From NCBI GenBank assembly GCA_038924905.1, contig JBCKUK010000045.1:1-9758 (forward strand): a stretch of 9,758 nucleotides of DNA, read 5' to 3'. The notes beneath the pieces were generated by a model. That model had not been told where the DNA came from. It searched no databases and worked only from the letters and a program-made list of their open reading frames with translations. The position numbers and the translations under genes are program-made. Position 1 is the first letter of the stretch; the number at the start of each line of letters is the position of its first letter. The stretch is from JBCKUK01 sp038924905. GTDB lineage: Bacteria > Pseudomonadota > Gammaproteobacteria > Burkholderiales > Methylophilaceae. This document shows positions 1 through 6,657 of the stretch, piece by piece.

Positions 1-663
1 CAGCCCCTCTACGGCTACTGCTTGCTGTGCGTCTATTTTCGCCGCATCGCCAGCTACCAGTGTTTCACCATTCAAATTCACGCTGCCACGCGCGACTTGC
101 AGATACAGGTTGCGACCTGCACCCATGTCGTAGTCAAGCCGCTCGTCTTTGGCTAGCAAAGTGGCGTAGAGCGCAATATCCTGATGAATTTTGATCGAAC
201 CTTCGCGACCATCATGCGAGGCCAGTAAGCACCAGCGGCCTTGTTTTTGCGCCGTGTCGAAATGCTTTTCTTCATATCCAGGCTGGATGTTATCACGCTC
301 AGGCAGCAGCCATATCTGCAACAAATGTGCAGGCTCGGTATCAGATGCATTAAATTCGCTATGCACAATCCCCGTGCCAGCTGTCATGCGCTGCACATCG
401 CCTGCCTTTATCACGGAGCCATTGCCCAGACTGTCTTCGTGCCGTAGCGCGCCTTGCAGCATATAGGTAATGATCTCCATATCGCGATGCGGATGTTTGC
501 CAAAACCCTTTGCCGGCGCAATCACATCTTCATTAATGACACGCAGCACCGAATAGCCCATGTGGGCCGGGTCGTAATAGTCAGCGAAGGAAAATGAATG
601 GTAACTATCCAGCCAGCCGTGATTGGCGTGTCCCCGTTCCTGCGACTTTCTGATTTCTATCAT
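1..663 (-). CDS. Pirin family protein (YhhW-type cupin), C-terminus cut by window edge
   Basis: An open frame of 221 codons starts at the ATG at 661-663 and runs off the left edge, so the last residues are missing (bacterial YhhW-type pirins are about 230-240 aa). The N-terminal half has the pirin cupin signature: the HPHRDMEIITY block (His57, His59), then GTGIVHSEFN (His101, Glu103). These are the four expected metal ligands, at almost the same positions as in human pirin. The family includes quercetin 2,3-dioxygenases and redox-sensing pirins; the natural substrate of bacterial members is usually unknown, so no reaction is claimed. It is probably cytoplasmic, with no signal peptide or membrane span. 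The ribosome site is weak (GAATTGAG about 6 nt before the ATG). The gene is divergent from nnrD. Family assignment is secure; the enzymatic role is not. Confidence 0.93.
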   Translation of the reverse strand, partial: MIEIRKSQERGHANHGWLDSYHSFSFADYYDPAHMGYSVLRVINEDVIAPAKGFGKHPHRDMEIITYMLQGALRHEDSLGNGSVIKAGDVQRMTAGTGIVHSEFNASDTEPAHLLQIWLLPERDNIQPGYEEKHFDTAQKQGRWCLLASHDGREGSIKIHQDIALYATLLAKDERLDYDMGAGRNLYLQVARGSVNLNGETLVAGDAAKIDAQQAVAVEGL

Positions 664-792
664 TTGGCTCAATTCAAAATCTTGATGAGTTTTAGCTTAA
701 CTAAGGAGGAATCAATATTACAATGCCTATTCGGGTTAAATGGGTATCAATGAATAATTTTCAAGCCATTAAAACACTAAGGAGCAATGACC
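664..792. promoter_or_regulatory. Divergent intergenic region between pirin gene and nnrD
   Basis: These ~130 bases must hold the promoters of two divergent genes. No strong sigma-70 box is evident. A weak plus-strand candidate pairs TTCGGG (730-735) with AATAAT (753-758) at 17 bp spacing, but its -35 is poor. A plus-strand AGGAGG at 704-709 is a textbook Shine-Dalgarno sequence that serves no obvious gene: the next ATG (723) is 13 nt away and opens a 51-codon frame that runs into nnrD in another phase. No clear operator palindrome was found. Confidence 0.35.
779..784 (+). promoter_or_regulatory. Ribosome binding site of nnrD
   Basis: AAGGAG lies 2 nt before an ATG at 787 and 8 nt before a second in-frame ATG at 793. 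Normal spacing is about 5-9 nt, so this site selects 793 as the start. Confidence 0.7.
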
Positions 793-1659
793 ATGAAACA
801 TCCCTCGTCACAAGGCCAGCTATTAGAGCAAAAGCTGTTTTGCCCAGCTTTGCCGCCGCGCGAGCGCGATTCACATAAAGGCGACTATGGCAGCGTCGCC
901 ATCCTTGGCGGCACCAGTGGCATGGTAGGTGCGGCTTTGCTGGCCGCACGTGCCACCTTGTTGAGCGGCGCGGGACGTGTGTATGCAGCGCTGCTGGCCG
1001 AAAATGCGCTGGCCGTTGACATGCTTCACCCGGAAATTATGCTACTCGCGCCAGCAGCACTAACTGAATTACCGCGACTGGATTGTGTAGTCATCGGACC
1101 CGGTATGGGGCGCTCAGCCGCAGCTATCAGGCTGCTTAAATACTGGCTGGCTCAGGATGTACCCTTGCTAATCGATGCCGACGCGCTTTATCTGCTATCC
1201 GCACATCCGCATTTAATGGCAGCCATGCAAAGCCGCAAAGAGGCTGGCGTAATTACGCCACATCCGGGCGAGGCCGCAAAATTACTGGCTTGCGGCAGCA
1301 ATAGCATTCAGCAAGACCGCAGCAAAAGCGCACTAAAATTGGCTAAGGAGCTAAACGCCGTCTGCGTACTCAAAGGTGCAGATAGTATTTGCGCTCACCC
1401 AAACGGAGAGTGGTATGTCAACAGCAGCGGTAACCAGGGGCTGGCCAGTAGTGGCACCGGCGATGTATTAAGTGGCATCATCGGCGGCTTCATGGCCCAG
1501 GGCTTGAGCGCGCTGGATGCAGCCAAACTTGGGGTATATCTGCATGGCGCCGCAGCCAATTCCCTAGTAAAACAAAGCGTCGGGCCGGTGGGCTTAACCG
1601 CCTCGGAGATTGCGCTTGAAGTAAGAAATCTCATCAATCAGTACAATGCCAAGAAATAA
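793..1659 (+). CDS. nnrD: ADP-dependent NAD(P)H-hydrate dehydratase (stand-alone)
   Basis: The product is 288 aa from the preferred ATG at 793, or 290 aa from 787. It is a YjeF C-terminal, ribokinase-fold enzyme that uses ADP to dehydrate the S-form of NADHX/NADPHX and so repairs damaged nicotinamide cofactors. In 290-aa numbering the motifs are: KGDYGSVAILGG near 31-42, GPGMG at 104-108, DADAL at 130-134, the ITPHPGEA block at 156-163, VLKGAD at 194-199, and NQGLASSGTGDVLSG at 216-230, whose Asp226 is the expected catalytic base. There is no N-terminal epimerase domain. In E. coli the two activities are fused in YjeF/Nnr; here NnrE must be encoded elsewhere or be absent. The protein is cytoplasmic. 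The gene is probably co-transcribed with the moxR remnant 24 nt downstream. Confidence 0.95.
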   Translation: MKHPSSQGQLLEQKLFCPALPPRERDSHKGDYGSVAILGGTSGMVGAALLAARATLLSGAGRVYAALLAENALAVDMLHPEIMLLAPAALTELPRLDCVVIGPGMGRSAAAIRLLKYWLAQDVPLLIDADALYLLSAHPHLMAAMQSRKEAGVITPHPGEAAKLLACGSNSIQQDRSKSALKLAKELNAVCVLKGADSICAHPNGEWYVNSSGNQGLASSGTGDVLSGIIGGFMAQGLSALDAAKLGVYLHGAAANSLVKQSVGPVGLTASEIALEVRNLINQYNAKK

Positions 1660-1683
1660 CTAAACACAATAAGCAGAATAACC

Positions 1684-1977
1684 ATGCATAACATCACCAA
1701 TAAAATCGTTAGCGCCACCAGCCAGGTCATTTTAGGCAAGGAACATCAAATCCGCCTGAGCCTCGCTTGCATACTGGCGCGTGGTCATTTGCTGATTGAA
1801 GATTTACCCGGTATGGGCAAAACTACTCTGGCGCATACGCTGGCGCAAGCGCTGAGACTGGATTTTCGGCGTGTGCAATTTACCAGCGATTTATTACCGG
1901 CTGATATTCTTGGCGTCTCGGTGTATGACCGTAATAACGCGGTTTTCAAGTTTCATCCCGGCCCGGTTTTTACCAGC
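1684..1977 (+). pseudogene. moxR: MoxR-family AAA+ ATPase, truncated N-terminal part
   Basis: About 98 codons match the start of MoxR ATPases: an N-terminal helix region, ILARGHLLIEDLPGMGKTTLAHTLA with the Walker A P-loop (GMGKTT, residues 43-48), then QFTSDLLPADILGVSVYD and KFHPGPVFTS. In the family the next residues are a hydrophobic pair and the Walker B segment ADEINRA. Here the frame instead reads an unrelated tail (VTWPSSITSSNAL) and stops at TGA 2017-2019. That tail is the reverse complement of the missing Walker B segment. A normal MoxR is about 300-330 aa, so Walker B, sensor 1 and the lid domain are lost and the product cannot be a working ATPase. MoxR proteins act as chaperone-like ATPases, usually beside DUF58/VWA and transglutaminase genes. 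The retained codons show no decay, so the break is recent or an assembly error. Confidence 0.85.
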
Positions 1978-2051
1978 GTTACCTGGCCTTCTTCCATTAC
2001 CTCCAGTAATGCACTTTGAGTTTTTGGGGTAGCGCGGTTGACCTCATCGGC
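1975..2051 (-). pseudogene. moxR: Inverted Walker B fragment of moxR
   Basis: Read on the minus strand from 2051 to 1977, this segment encodes a continuous 25-residue MoxR block. It begins ADEVNRATPKTQSALLEV (Walker B Asp-Glu, then the conserved helix) and continues MEEGQVT. This is the piece that should follow GPVFTS in the forward moxR just upstream, so a ~75-bp part of the gene lies in place but backwards. Only about 2-3 codons between the forward part and this block are missing. The left junction carries CCAG at 1973-1976 and CTGG at 1982-1985, a small inverted repeat of the sort seen at template-switch junctions. The segment is not expressed as part of any real protein. Confidence 0.88.
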
Positions 2052-2600
2052 GCTGTAGCCCCATCACGCATAGAATCCGGGATTGAAGCTGCGTTACCGG
2101 AAACCGGCTTAGTACCGGTAATGTCGCGTAAGGATTACCCCTTGCTACGCAACATATACTTGACTTGGGACGCCATGAATAATGGCTGGAACCAATACGT
2201 GCTGGACTACAATCAACAGCGACAGATGGATTTACTCTCGCGCTTAATGGGTGCTGAGCTTTCCTGGCAGGATTTGGCCATTGCCATGATGATATGCGTA
2301 GGGACTGTAGGGCTTGCGATCAGTTATTTTTTACTGCGCGGCAAGCGCATCAAAATAGACCCTCTGAAACGACTTTATGCTGAATTTTTACGTAAACTTG
2401 AACGTGTCGGACTTAAGCGCTATAGCCATGAAGGGCCGCTGGATTTCAGCAAGCGCGCTATAAAACGGCTGCCAGCAAGGGCTAATGAGATTGAGGAAAT
2501 TACCGATGTCTATACAGACTTGCGTTACCGCAGCAATACTAATGCGCAGGTATTCGGCTACTTCAAGCGCCTGGTAAAAAAATTTAGAGCCAGAACATGA
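2052..2600 (+). pseudogene. tgpA: TgpA-like transglutaminase (DUF3488), C-terminal remnant
   Basis: An intact frame of 182 codons corresponds to the C-terminal end of TgpA-type membrane transglutaminases. It starts in the conserved AVAPSRIESGIEAAL segment that follows the catalytic domain, then LTWDAMNNGWNQYVLDYNQQRQ, one membrane helix (LAIAMMICVGTVGLAISYFLLRG), and a cytoplasmic tail with the DUF4129-like region GPLDFSKRAI. Full-length TgpA is about 650-670 aa, with several N-terminal membrane helices and a periplasmic Cys-His-Asp domain; all of that is gone. The frame can open at a TTG at 2016 inside the inverted moxR fragment, overlapping the TGA of the moxR remnant as TTGA. Translation from there is possible but would be accidental. 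The stop overlaps the tadA start as ATGA, so residual translation may still feed tadA. Confidence 0.85.
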
Positions 2601-3049
2601 CCGAGAATGAATACATGCAGGCCGCACTGGAGCTTGCCAGACAAGCGGCACAGGCAGGCGAAGTGCCAGTGGGCGCAGTGGTAGTGAAGGATGGCGTGAT
2701 TATTGGCCGCGGCTTCAATACCCCGATTAGTCAACATGACCCAAGCGCCCATGCCGAGATACAAGCCATGCGCGATGCTGCCAAAAACCTGGGTAACTAT
2801 CGGCTGGTGGATTGTACCCTTTATGTAACACTGGAGCCTTGTGCCATGTGCGCTGGCGCCATGCAACATGCACGAATTTCACGCTTGGTATATGGTGCCA
2901 GCGACCCTAAAACCGGCGCCTGCGGCAGCGTGATTGACTTAATGACAGAGCCTGGACTTAATTACCATACAGAAGTGACTGGCGGGATAATGGGGAAAGA
3001 GTGTGGGGCAATACTGAGCAATTTTTTTGCTCTGCGTCGCACCAAATAA
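2597..3049 (+). CDS. tadA: tRNA-specific adenosine deaminase
   Basis: This 150-aa protein deaminates A34 to inosine in the anticodon of tRNA-Arg(ACG), which lets one tRNA read CGU, CGC and CGA codons; in E. coli the gene is essential. It is a cytidine-deaminase-fold zinc enzyme. HAEIQAMRDA holds the zinc ligand His52 and the proton-shuttling Glu54, and TLEPCAMCAGAM supplies Cys82 and Cys85. VPVGAVVV, the RG-FN-P-S-HDP segment and ASDPKTGACGS are further TadA family blocks. Length and start fit the family, though the bacterial N-terminus varies. The ATG overlaps the TGA of the tgpA remnant (ATGA) and only a weak AGAG precedes it, which suggests translational coupling to the upstream frame. The protein is cytoplasmic. 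Confidence 0.96.
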   Translation: MTENEYMQAALELARQAAQAGEVPVGAVVVKDGVIIGRGFNTPISQHDPSAHAEIQAMRDAAKNLGNYRLVDCTLYVTLEPCAMCAGAMQHARISRLVYGASDPKTGACGSVIDLMTEPGLNYHTEVTGGIMGKECGAILSNFFALRRTK

Positions 3050-3075
3050 AAAGCCGCTTATTGCAGCTTTTTATT
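3045..3075. terminator. Bidirectional intrinsic terminator between tadA and BI-1 gene
   Basis: AATAAAAAGC (3045-3054) pairs perfectly with GCTTTTTATT (3066-3075) around an 11-nt loop in which GC can pair further with GC. A run of A on the left and T on the right gives a U-tract in either direction. The tadA stop codon lies in the left arm, and the convergent gene ends 30 bp beyond the right arm, so one hairpin can terminate both transcripts. Confidence 0.82.
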
Positions 3076-3104
3076 AAAATTTACAGCTTGTTAATCACAG
3101 CCTG

Positions 3105-3794
3105 TCAGTCACGGTTACCCAGAAGCGCCATCAGTATATGCAGCAAATTGACGAACAAGTTGTATATATCCAGATAAATGGCCAAAGTAGCCATGACATA
3201 GTTGGTTTCTCCACCATTCACGACACGGCTCACGTCATACAAAATAAAACCGGAAAATAGCAGCACGGCCATACCGGATAGCGCCAATGCAAACACCGGA
3301 ATTTGGAAAAACAGATTGGCCAACTGGGCAACTATCAGCAGAATAATGCCGACCATTAAGAAATTGCCCATGAAGCTGAAGTCTTTTTTGGTGGTAGTTG
3401 CGATACCGGCCAGCGTTAAAAAGATAATGCCGGTGCCGCCGGCAGCAAGGCCGATTAGCTGTGCGCCATTACGCAATTGCAGCGCCACTTGCAAAATTGG
3501 ACCCAGCATCAAGCCCATAAAACCGGTTAGTGCCAGTAGTAACACCACGCCCAATGCGCTATTGCTATTGGCTTTAATGCCGAAGAACAGGCCAAACATC
3601 ACTGCCAGCATGCCCAGTGCAAACATGATGGGGTGCTGCGCTGCGAATGTAAAATTCATGCTCGTGCCAACAACCGCACCAATCACGGTCGGGATCATGG
3701 TAAGGCCAAGCATCATATAGGTGTTGCGAAGCACTTTATGGGCGCCTATTGAGAGCGTTTGCGTACTACTTGCCACTTGATATTCGGTTTGCAT
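3105..3794 (-). CDS. Bax inhibitor-1/YccA family membrane protein
   Basis: This is a 229-aa polytopic inner-membrane protein with about seven hydrophobic segments after a ~20-residue polar N-terminus. It ends with the family signature DVSRVVNGGETNYVMATLAI then YLDIYNLFVNLLHIL. Asp187 and Asp209 match in position the paired acidic residues that form the pH-sensitive latch in the bacterial homologue BsYetJ, a calcium-leak channel. E. coli members are YccA, which protects SecY by inhibiting FtsH, and YbhL. Which role applies here cannot be told from sequence. A good ribosome site, AAGGA (3803-3807), lies 8 nt before the ATG. The gene has its own candidate promoter, is convergent with tadA, and follows nagZ by 105 bp. 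Confidence 0.94.
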   Translation of the reverse strand: MQTEYQVASSTQTLSIGAHKVLRNTYMMLGLTMIPTVIGAVVGTSMNFTFAAQHPIMFALGMLAVMFGLFFGIKANSNSALGVVLLLALTGFMGLMLGPILQVALQLRNGAQLIGLAAGGTGIIFLTLAGIATTTKKDFSFMGNFLMVGIILLIVAQLANLFFQIPVFALALSGMAVLLFSGFILYDVSRVVNGGETNYVMATLAIYLDIYNLFVNLLHILMALLGNRD

Positions 3795-3828
3795 AAATTA
3801 AATCCTTTTTTAAATAAAACTGTTCGTA

Positions 3829-3857
3829 AGACTATCAAATACTGAGATAAGTTTCAA
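3829..3857 (-). promoter_or_regulatory. Candidate sigma-70 promoter of the BI-1 gene
   Basis: On the minus strand TTGAAA (3852-3857) is followed after 17 bp by TAGTCT (3829-3834), about 35 nt upstream of the BI-1 start. The -35 is good and the -10 moderate (3 of 6). A second TTGAAA lies further upstream, at 3883-3888, so there may be more than one start. Confidence 0.4.
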
Positions 3858-3899
3858 CCGTAAAACCATTGTGGATATCTACTTTCAACAAATGGGCAC

Positions 3900-4952
3900 T
3901 TATGCATGGAAAGGTAAATCGCCATCAGCCTTACCAACATTGCCTACCTGGTGAATTGCCTGCATAAACAAGGCATCTTCGTGTAGCGCTACCATATCCG
4001 CAGGCTGATGCTTGCCGTGCATGCGTGCGAGCCTTGCCAGGCTTTGTGCCGGCATAATGCCATCCATGTTTTCCAAAAGCTCATCGGCCAAATCCGGGCG
4101 GTTACATAATAGCACCATATCGCAGCCTGCCTGCAATGCCGCCATAGCGCGCTGGGTTACGGTGCCAGCCACTACGGCGCCCTCCATGGCTAAATCATCG
4201 CTAAAAATCACGCCATTAAAATTCAAGTGCTTGCGCAGCACTTGCTGCAACCAGATTTTAGAAAACCCGGCGGGGAGGTCGTCCACCTTGGGGTAGATAA
4301 CATGTGCGGGCATCACCGCCTGCAAACCAGAATCGATCATTCGACGAAACGGGTCAATATCCGTTTTCTCAATTTCCGCAAAACTGCGCTCGTCCACCGG
4401 AATCGCCACATGCGAATCCGCAGCGACAAAACCATGCCCGGGAAAATGCTTGCCCACCGCTGCCATGCCACCGTGCTTGAGGCCCAGCATCAGGGCTTGT
4501 GCCAGCTCGGTAATAGCCTGCGGTTTGCGGTGAAAAGCACGGTCACCGATAACCTGGCTCTCGCCATAATCAACATCCAGCACTGGCGTAAAACTAAAAT
4601 CTACGCCATGTGCACGCAGTTCGGCAGCCAGAATCCAGCCGGCATCGGTTGCCAGTTCTTTTGCGCACTTGGGGTTTTTATCCCAGATTTTGCCAAATTC
4701 ACGCATGGCAGGGATTTTGGTAAAGCCATCACGAAAGCGCTGTACACGGCCGCCTTCATGATCTACTGCGATTAAAATAGGTGGCTGTCTAACTGCATGA
4801 ATACTGGCTGTAAGTGCCTTTAATTGCGCGCAGGAAGTAAAATTGCGTGCGAATAAAATCGCCCCGCCCACCAGCGGATGCTGCAAACGGCGGATATCGT
4901 CGGCGGTGAGTTCAGTGCCGACCACATCCAGCATCACTGGACCTAATGACAT
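3900..4952 (-). CDS. nagZ: Beta-N-acetylhexosaminidase (GH3, peptidoglycan recycling)
   Basis: This 350-aa cytoplasmic glycosidase has the expected NagZ length. NagZ removes GlcNAc from GlcNAc-1,6-anhydroMurNAc-peptides during cell-wall recycling, and the resulting 1,6-anhydroMurNAc-peptides can signal beta-lactamase induction in some species. Visible motifs are IAVDHEGGRVQRFR (61-74), the KHFPGHGFVAADSH loop (168-181) with the catalytic-loop His, MPAHVIYPKVD (214-224), and FSDDLAMEGA (250-259) containing the Asp nucleophile. There is no signal peptide. The ATG lies 2 nt after the stop of the upstream permease gene, and AAAAAGG (4958-4964) at 5 nt spacing overlaps that gene's end, so it is the last gene of the permease operon. 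The C-terminal ~25 residues look poorly conserved. Confidence 0.96.
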   Translation of the reverse strand: MSLGPVMLDVVGTELTADDIRRLQHPLVGGAILFARNFTSCAQLKALTASIHAVRQPPILIAVDHEGGRVQRFRDGFTKIPAMREFGKIWDKNPKCAKELATDAGWILAAELRAHGVDFSFTPVLDVDYGESQVIGDRAFHRKPQAITELAQALMLGLKHGGMAAVGKHFPGHGFVAADSHVAIPVDERSFAEIEKTDIDPFRRMIDSGLQAVMPAHVIYPKVDDLPAGFSKIWLQQVLRKHLNFNGVIFSDDLAMEGAVVAGTVTQRAMAALQAGCDMVLLCNRPDLADELLENMDGIMPAQSLARLARMHGKHQPADMVALHEDALFMQAIHQVGNVGKADGDLPFHA

Positions 4953-4954
4953 TT

Positions 4955-5737
4955 TTACCTTTTTACATCCAATTTATCGCGCAGTTTATCACCTAGCACG
5001 TTCACTGCCAGCACCAGTGACATCAAACTCAAGCCAACCGCCAGCACGTAATGCGGCGCGACCAGTAAGTAGCGCACACCATCACGCAGCATGGCGCCCC
5101 AGGAAGCATGTGGAGCCTGGATACCAAGGCCGAGGAAAGACAGGCTCGCTTCTGCAATAATCAGTCCGGCGATGCTATAGGTTACCTCAACCAGTAGTGG
5201 CGCGGCCAGTAACGGCAATATGTGTTTGGCCATTATTCTGGGCACAGAAGCGCCGAGCGACTCTGCCGCCATAACATGCTGCCGATTTCTCAAGCTTAGC
5301 GCCTGCGCGCGGGTAAGGCGCGCATAGCCTACCCATGAAGTTAAACTCAGTGCCAATACTAAATTATTCAGCCCGGGGCCTAAAGCGGCAGCAAAAGCAA
5401 TCGCCAATAAAATACCTGGGAACGCCAGAAACACGTCGGTAATATGCATCAATAAGCGATCTACCCAGCCACCGAAATAGCCAGCTACCAAACCAACAAG
5501 TGTACCGAAACTCAGTGTCAGCAGCGTGACAGTTGCCACAACCACCAGCGCGATTTGCGCACCCACCATCAGCCGCACCAGCACATTGCGTCCTAGGTCA
5601 TCACTACCTAATAGCGCATGCATATTGGGCGCGGCCAGAATATGATCAAGGTTGATGACATCCGCCTGCAATTTGAGCAACCATGCCGCAAGCGCAGCGA
5701 GCATCCAGACGGCTATTACTACAACAGCAGGCTTCAT
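4955..5737 (-). CDS. Dpp/Opp-type ABC transporter permease, C subunit
   Basis: This 260-aa inner-membrane protein has about six hydrophobic segments. The HALLGSDDLGRNVLVRLMVGA stretch (40-60) matches the OppC/DppC N-terminal signature. The EAA loop that contacts the ATPase is AAESLGASVPRIMAKHILP (157-175), and EASLSFLGLGIQAP-SWG (196-213) is typical of the C subunit. It is shorter than E. coli DppC (300 aa), mainly in the N-terminal cytoplasmic tail. It overlaps the B-subunit gene by ATGA and is followed after 2 nt by nagZ. With the B subunit it should form the channel for a peptide-type substrate; the neighbours suggest murein peptides. I leave the symbol empty because substrate and orthology are unproven. 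Confidence 0.93.
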   Translation of the reverse strand: MKPAVVVIAVWMLAALAAWLLKLQADVINLDHILAAPNMHALLGSDDLGRNVLVRLMVGAQIALVVVATVTLLTLSFGTLVGLVAGYFGGWVDRLLMHITDVFLAFPGILLAIAFAAALGPGLNNLVLALSLTSWVGYARLTRAQALSLRNRQHVMAAESLGASVPRIMAKHILPLLAAPLLVEVTYSIAGLIIAEASLSFLGLGIQAPHASWGAMLRDGVRYLLVAPHYVLAVGLSLMSLVLAVNVLGDKLRDKLDVKR

Positions 5738-6657
5738 GATGCGAACCTGATGCGCGGGTCAAGGCGTGAATACAGTAAATCGGTGGCCAGATTCACCAGC
5801 ACGTAGGCGAGCGCGATGACCAGCACGCAAGCCTGTGTCACCGGATAATCGCGCTTCTCGATGGATTCGACCAGCAATCTGCCTACGCCATCCCAACTGA
5901 ATATAGTTTCGGTAATCACCGCACCCGCCAGCAAACTGCCTAGTTGCAGGCCTATCACCGTGACCACTGGCAGCAGCGCGGCGCGCAGGGCATGCTGCAA
6001 AATCACTGTCCTTTCCGGCAAGCCTTTGGCGCGTGCCGTGCGCACAAAATCTTCATGTAGCACTTCAAGCAAGCTTGCGCGCGTCATGCGCGTGAGTATC
6101 GCCGCCAAACCAAAACCCAAAGTCAGCGCAGGCAAAATAATAGAAGTCGTTGACTCCATGCCACTCACCGGCAGCCAGCCCAGCCACAAGGCAAACACCA
6201 GCATGAGTAAAGGCCCGAGCCAGAAGTGCGGCATGGCAGATAATGTCAGGCTGGTAAGCGTTGCCAGGCTATCCTGCCATTTATCCACCCTCAGCGCGGC
6301 AATAATACCCAGCGGCAGGCCGATACAAATTGCGATTATCAGCGCCAGTAGCGCCAACTTGGCGGTAGCCGGAATGCGCTCTGCCAGCAGCCTGGAAATC
6401 TCTGTCTGGGTGTGAATCGAGCGGCCGAAATCGCCCTGTGCAAGCTTACCGAGGTAATTGCCAAATTGTTTTATTAGAGGCTGATCCAGGCCTAGGTCAG
6501 CACGTAGTTGTGTGCGGTCGGCACTGGTCGCGGATTCGCCCAGCATCACTTCAACCGGATCGCCCGGTACTAAATGCACCAGAAGAAAAGTCAATAACAG
6601 TACGCCAAAAACTACCGGAACAACGGCTAGCAGGCGTTTAAAAATCGTCTTCGTCAG
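5734..6657 (-). CDS. Dpp/Opp-type ABC transporter permease, B subunit (probable CTG start)
   Basis: The protein is a DppB/OppB-type permease with a first membrane helix in LLAVVPVVFGVLLLTFLLVHLVPGDPV, a second signature DLGLDQPLIKQFGNYL (54-69), the EAA loop RTARAKGLPERTVILQHALR (206-225), and ETIFSWDGVGRL (250-261). No ATG, GTG or TTG lies close to the expected N-terminus. The frame stays open up to an ATG at 6852, but that extension overlaps the YkuD gene out of phase and resembles no permease. The best start is CTG at 6655-6657, seven nt after GGAAGGA (6665-6671), giving LTKTIFKRLL and 307 aa, a normal family length. ATT at 6643-6645 and ATG at 6706-6708 are alternatives. It overlaps the YkuD gene by 20 nt and the C-subunit gene by 4 nt. 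Confidence 0.88.
   Translation of the reverse strand: MTKTIFKRLLAVVPVVFGVLLLTFLLVHLVPGDPVEVMLGESATSADRTQLRADLGLDQPLIKQFGNYLGKLAQGDFGRSIHTQTEISRLLAERIPATAKLALLALIIAICIGLPLGIIAALRVDKWQDSLATLTSLTLSAMPHFWLGPLLMLVFALWLGWLPVSGMESTTSIILPALTLGFGLAAILTRMTRASLLEVLHEDFVRTARAKGLPERTVILQHALRAALLPVVTVIGLQLGSLLAGAVITETIFSWDGVGRLLVESIEKRDYPVTQACVLVIALAYVLVNLATDLLYSRLDPRIRFAS

Noticed and set aside
723..878. 51-codon ORF starting at 723 with an AGGAGG upstream
   Set aside because: The spacing of 13 nt is too long, two thirds of it overlaps nnrD in another phase, and the product shows no recognisable features.
3202..3720. 172-codon plus-strand ORF antisense to the BI-1 gene
   Set aside because: It mirrors a complete, well-recognised membrane protein gene. 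The product has no recognisable domain and its composition is that of a reversed membrane-protein frame.
3860..3894. Possible terminator between nagZ and the BI-1 gene (CCATT/AATGG stem followed by TTTT on the minus strand)
   Set aside because: The stem has only 5 contiguous pairs, with bulges beyond, and the T-run is just 4 long, so it is too weak to call.
4227..4775. 182-codon plus-strand ORF inside nagZ
   Set aside because: It is antisense to conserved NagZ blocks and shows no family features or ribosome site of note.
5861..6415. 184-codon plus-strand ORF inside the permease B gene
   Set aside because: It is antisense to the permease; its Ser/Pro/Ala-rich product is a shadow of a hydrophobic frame.
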